NCBI GenBank assembly: GCA_038146865.1
Contig: JAYQSL010000002.1
Location: 186,001-250,000, forward strand
Direction of reading: 5' to 3'
Length of the DNA: 64,000 bases
From: GCA-2709075 sp038146865
Lineage (GTDB): Bacteria; Pseudomonadota; Alphaproteobacteria; MPNO01; UBA2964
Both the position numbers and the translations under genes were made by a program. Every line of letters begins with the position of its first letter. Positions within the stretch are counted from its first letter, which is position 1. Below the pieces are notes generated by a model. The model worked only from the letters and a program-made list of their open reading frames with translations, was not told where the DNA came from and searched no databases. This document shows, one piece after another, positions 61,916-64,000 of this stretch.

Positions 61916-63181
61916 TTAAGCACTTGATTCAACCTCATCACGACGTTCTGAGTATATGTACAAGGGTTCGCTGCGCCGATCGACCACTTCTCCGTTCACG
62001 GCCACCTCCTCGACCCCTTCAAATCCAGGCAAGTCATACATCGTGTCGAGGAGAATTGACTCCAAAATAGAGCGTAGCCCTCGTGCACCAGTTTTTCTTT
62101 CAATTGCCTTTTTGGCAATCGCTCTCAGCGCTTCGTCTGTGAATGTTAGCTTTACATCTTCCATTCCGAACAAAGTACTGTACTGCTTAACAAGAGCATT
62201 TTTAGGTTCAACCAAAATTTCGACTAGAGCTTCTTCATCAAGATCCTCAAGAGTAGCTATAACAGGTAGCCTACCAACAAATTCGGGGATAAGGCCAAAG
62301 CTAAGCAGGTCTTCAGGTTCTATCTCCCGCAATATTTCCCCTGTCTTTCGTGTGTCGGGCCCCTGCACATCGGCGCCGATCCCTATTGCACTGCCCTGGC
62401 CACGGGCCGAAATAATTTTCTCCAACCCCGCGAAAGCTCCACCTACAATGAAAAGGATATTGGTAGTATCGACCTGAAGAAATTCTTGCTGAGGATGCTT
62501 GCGTCCTCCCTGCGGTGGCACGCTAGCGACCGTTCCTTCCATGATTTTCAGCAAAGCTTGCTGCACACCCTCTCCCGACACATCGCGGGTGATGGAGGGA
62601 TTATCCGATTTACGAGATATTTTATCCACCTCATCAATATACACAATGCCCCGCTGAGCCCGCTCGACATTATAATCCGCTGCCTGCAACAGCTTAAGGA
62701 TAATATTTTCTACGTCCTCCCCAACGTATCCCGCCTCGGTAAGCGTCGTAGCATCAGCCATCGTAAAAGGAACATCTAGGATTCTTGCAAGAGTCTGGGC
62801 CAAAAGGGTTTTCCCGCACCCGGTCGGACCAATCAGTATTATATTGGATTTCGCGAGTTCAATTTCGTTCGATTTTGTCCCATGGGCGAGCCGTTTGTAG
62901 TGGTTATGCACGGCGACCGACAAAACTTTTTTCGCATATTGTTGCCCGATTACGTAGTCATCCAGAACCTTGCAAATGTCAGCCGGGGTCGGAACTCCGT
63001 CTGCTGATTTCACCAGCGCCGAGTTTTGCTCTTCGCGGATAATATCCATACACAGTTCTACACATTCATCACAGATGAATACAGTCGGGCCTGCAATCAG
63101 CTTCCGCACCTCGTGTTGGCTTTTTCCGCAAAATGAGCAGTAAAGAACACTTTTAGAGTCTCCGCTTCCAGATTTACTCAT
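61916..63181 (-). CDS. clpX: ATP-dependent Clp protease, ATP-binding subunit ClpX
   Basis: ClpX unfolds proteins and feeds them to ClpP. The protein (421 aa from the ATG at 63181; AGGGG upstream) has a C4 zinc-binding domain (C-S-F-C-G-K near residue 15, C-D-E-C near 37), then the AAA+ module with G-P-T-G-C-G-K-T near 120, Walker B I-V-Y-I-D-E-V-D-K near 182 and the R-G-Q-G region. The I-G-F-type ClpP-binding loop is represented by residues near 265-275. An in-frame start at 63223 adds only 14 unlikely residues. Confidence 0.97.
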   Translation of the reverse strand: MSKSGSGDSKSVLYCSFCGKSQHEVRKLIAGPTVFICDECVELCMDIIREEQNSALVKSADGVPTPADICKVLDDYVIGQQYAKKVLSVAVHNHYKRLAHGTKSNEIELAKSNIILIGPTGCGKTLLAQTLARILDVPFTMADATTLTEAGYVGEDVENIILKLLQAADYNVERAQRGIVYIDEVDKISRKSDNPSITRDVSGEGVQQALLKIMEGTVASVPPQGGRKHPQQEFLQVDTTNILFIVGGAFAGLEKIISARGQGSAIGIGADVQGPDTRKTGEILREIEPEDLLSFGLIPEFVGRLPVIATLEDLDEEALVEILVEPKNALVKQYSTLFGMEDVKLTFTDEALRAIAKKAIERKTGARGLRSILESILLDTMYDLPGFEGVEEVAVNGEVVDRRSEPLYIYSERRDEVESSA

Positions 63182-63364
63182 ACATAACCCCTGGTAAAAA
63201 ATAATCGAGGTTATGTTAACCAAGGTCCACCAACGCGTCTATTGCCAAAAGGCTAATATTTTAGCCATTTCCGGACCAATGTTTGGAGACGATTCCCTTT
63301 TTTAGGGTCCTCAGAACAAAATTTATAAGACGATTATTTGGGGAATGGCCTCTGAGTATTACTT

Positions 63365-63973
63365 TTAAGAAGAACCTTCTTTAGTATCCGGACGAGAGGT
63401 TACCACCTCATCAATGAGCCCGAATTCTCTCGCCGTTTCCGGTGACATAAACTTATCTCTTTCCATATTATCCTCTATTACGGAAAGATCCTGCCCGGTG
63501 TGTTCAACGTAAATTTGGTTTAACCGTTCTCTCAAATCCAGTATTTCTCTAGCATGAATTTCAATATCAGTTGCCTGACCCTGAAACCCGCCGGATGGCT
63601 GATGAATCATAATCCTTGAGTGCGGCAACGCATACCTCTTGCCCTTTGCTCCTGCCGTCAAAAGCAACGACCCCATTGATGCGGCTTGGCCGAAGCAAAC
63701 CGTTGACACGTCAGGGCGGATGTACTGCATGGTATCGTAAATGGCTAATCCGGCAGTGACCACGCCCCCCGGGGAGTTTATGTAAAAAGAAATATCTTTG
63801 GATGGGTTATCTGCCTCTAAATAAAGTAGCTGAGCGCAGACCACGCTTGCCACTTCATCAAAAACGGGGCCGGTAAGAAAAATAATCCTCTCTTTTAATA
63901 AACGAGAGTATATATCATAAGCCCGCTCTCCTCGATTAGATTGCTCAACGACCATGGGAATAAGTGAACTCAT
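63365..63973 (-). CDS. clpP: ATP-dependent Clp protease proteolytic subunit
   Basis: ClpP is the serine protease core that works with ClpX or ClpA. The 202 aa protein has the triad in order: Ser in G-Q-A-A-S-M-G-S (near residue 99), His in I-M-I-H-Q-P-S-G-G (near 124) and Asp in R-D-K-F-M-S-P near 173. The N-terminal propeptide is short. It precedes clpX by 183 bp, enough for a separate clpX promoter. Confidence 0.97.
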   Translation of the reverse strand: MSSLIPMVVEQSNRGERAYDIYSRLLKERIIFLTGPVFDEVASVVCAQLLYLEADNPSKDISFYINSPGGVVTAGLAIYDTMQYIRPDVSTVCFGQAASMGSLLLTAGAKGKRYALPHSRIMIHQPSGGFQGQATDIEIHAREILDLRERLNQIYVEHTGQDLSVIEDNMERDKFMSPETAREFGLIDEVVTSRPDTKEGSS

Positions 63974-64000
63974 GCTTACCTCAGCTAATTATATTCTATC

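Noticed and set aside
61956..62477. 173-codon plus-strand frame opposite clpX
   Set aside because: Antisense to an intact clpX; low-complexity Ser/Arg-rich translation with no recognisable domain.
1..64000. CRISPR array, prophage or IS element
   Set aside because: No regularly spaced repeats, transposase, integrase or phage structural genes were seen on either strand.

Overview
The window is a gene-dense piece of an alphaproteobacterial chromosome, with moderate to low G+C by eye. The evidence for the group is gene order and signals. The order trpD-trpC-moaC-moeA-lexA-gltX-gltA, then lpxB-lpxI-lpxA-fabZ-ompH-bamA-rseP-dxr-cdsA-uppS-frr-pyrH-tsf-rpsB-dnaE-lolD-lolC-proS, then rnj-coaX-birA next to a complete nuoA-N operon, then hupB-lon-clpX-clpP, is typical of Alphaproteobacteria. 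A perfect GAAC-N7-GAAC SOS box lies upstream of lexA. ProRS is of the short type, and there is a DUF1467 gene. An lpx pathway and BamA imply an outer membrane with lipid A. No plasmid, phage, IS element or CRISPR array is visible.

Layout. 1-6.6 kb (+): end of tryptophan synthesis (trpD partial, trpC), molybdenum cofactor genes (moaC, moeA), lexA, gltX and citrate synthase. 6.7-27.1 kb (-): a long envelope, isoprenoid and translation block running from proS and the LolCD exporter through dnaE, rpsB, tsf, pyrH, frr, uppS, cdsA, dxr, rseP, bamA and ompH to lipid A synthesis. 27.4-29.5 kb: a purine-type permease (+) facing a 3-methyladenine glycosylase and DUF1467 (-). 29.5-46.7 kb (-): the fourteen nuo genes of complex I followed by birA, coaX and RNase J. 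46.9-58.1 kb: an accessory catabolic region with two tandem bicupin paralogs, a QuiC1-type dehydroshikimate dehydratase/HPPD-like fusion, a TauD-type dioxygenase, an SDR, a 3-hydroxyisobutyrate dehydrogenase-like enzyme, a DUF1501/DUF1800 pair and an unassigned alpha/beta hydrolase. 58.4-64 kb (-): tRNA-Asp, tRNA-Val, HU, Lon, ClpX and ClpP.

Four genes carry single-base frameshifts although both sides of each shift keep clear family similarity: lpxI (about 7893), nuoH (about 39965), quiC1 (about 50470-50500) and the 3-HIBDH-like gene (about 53404-53412). Two are normally needed genes, so sequence or assembly error is the leading explanation. The sites are recorded because three of the four lie at C-T-(T)-A-G, and the nuoH site would be repaired exactly by a +1 slip on CUU-A.

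The most interesting regulatory signal is a second perfect alphaproteobacterial SOS box 41 bp upstream of the replicative dnaE. The most interesting structural point is the accessory region lying between hupB-tRNA and nuoA. The canonical comEC (between lexA and gltX) and lpxD (between ompH and fabZ) are both missing from their usual places. I found no clear sign of a wholly new system; the best candidate for undescribed function is the 46.9-58.1 kb catabolic cluster.
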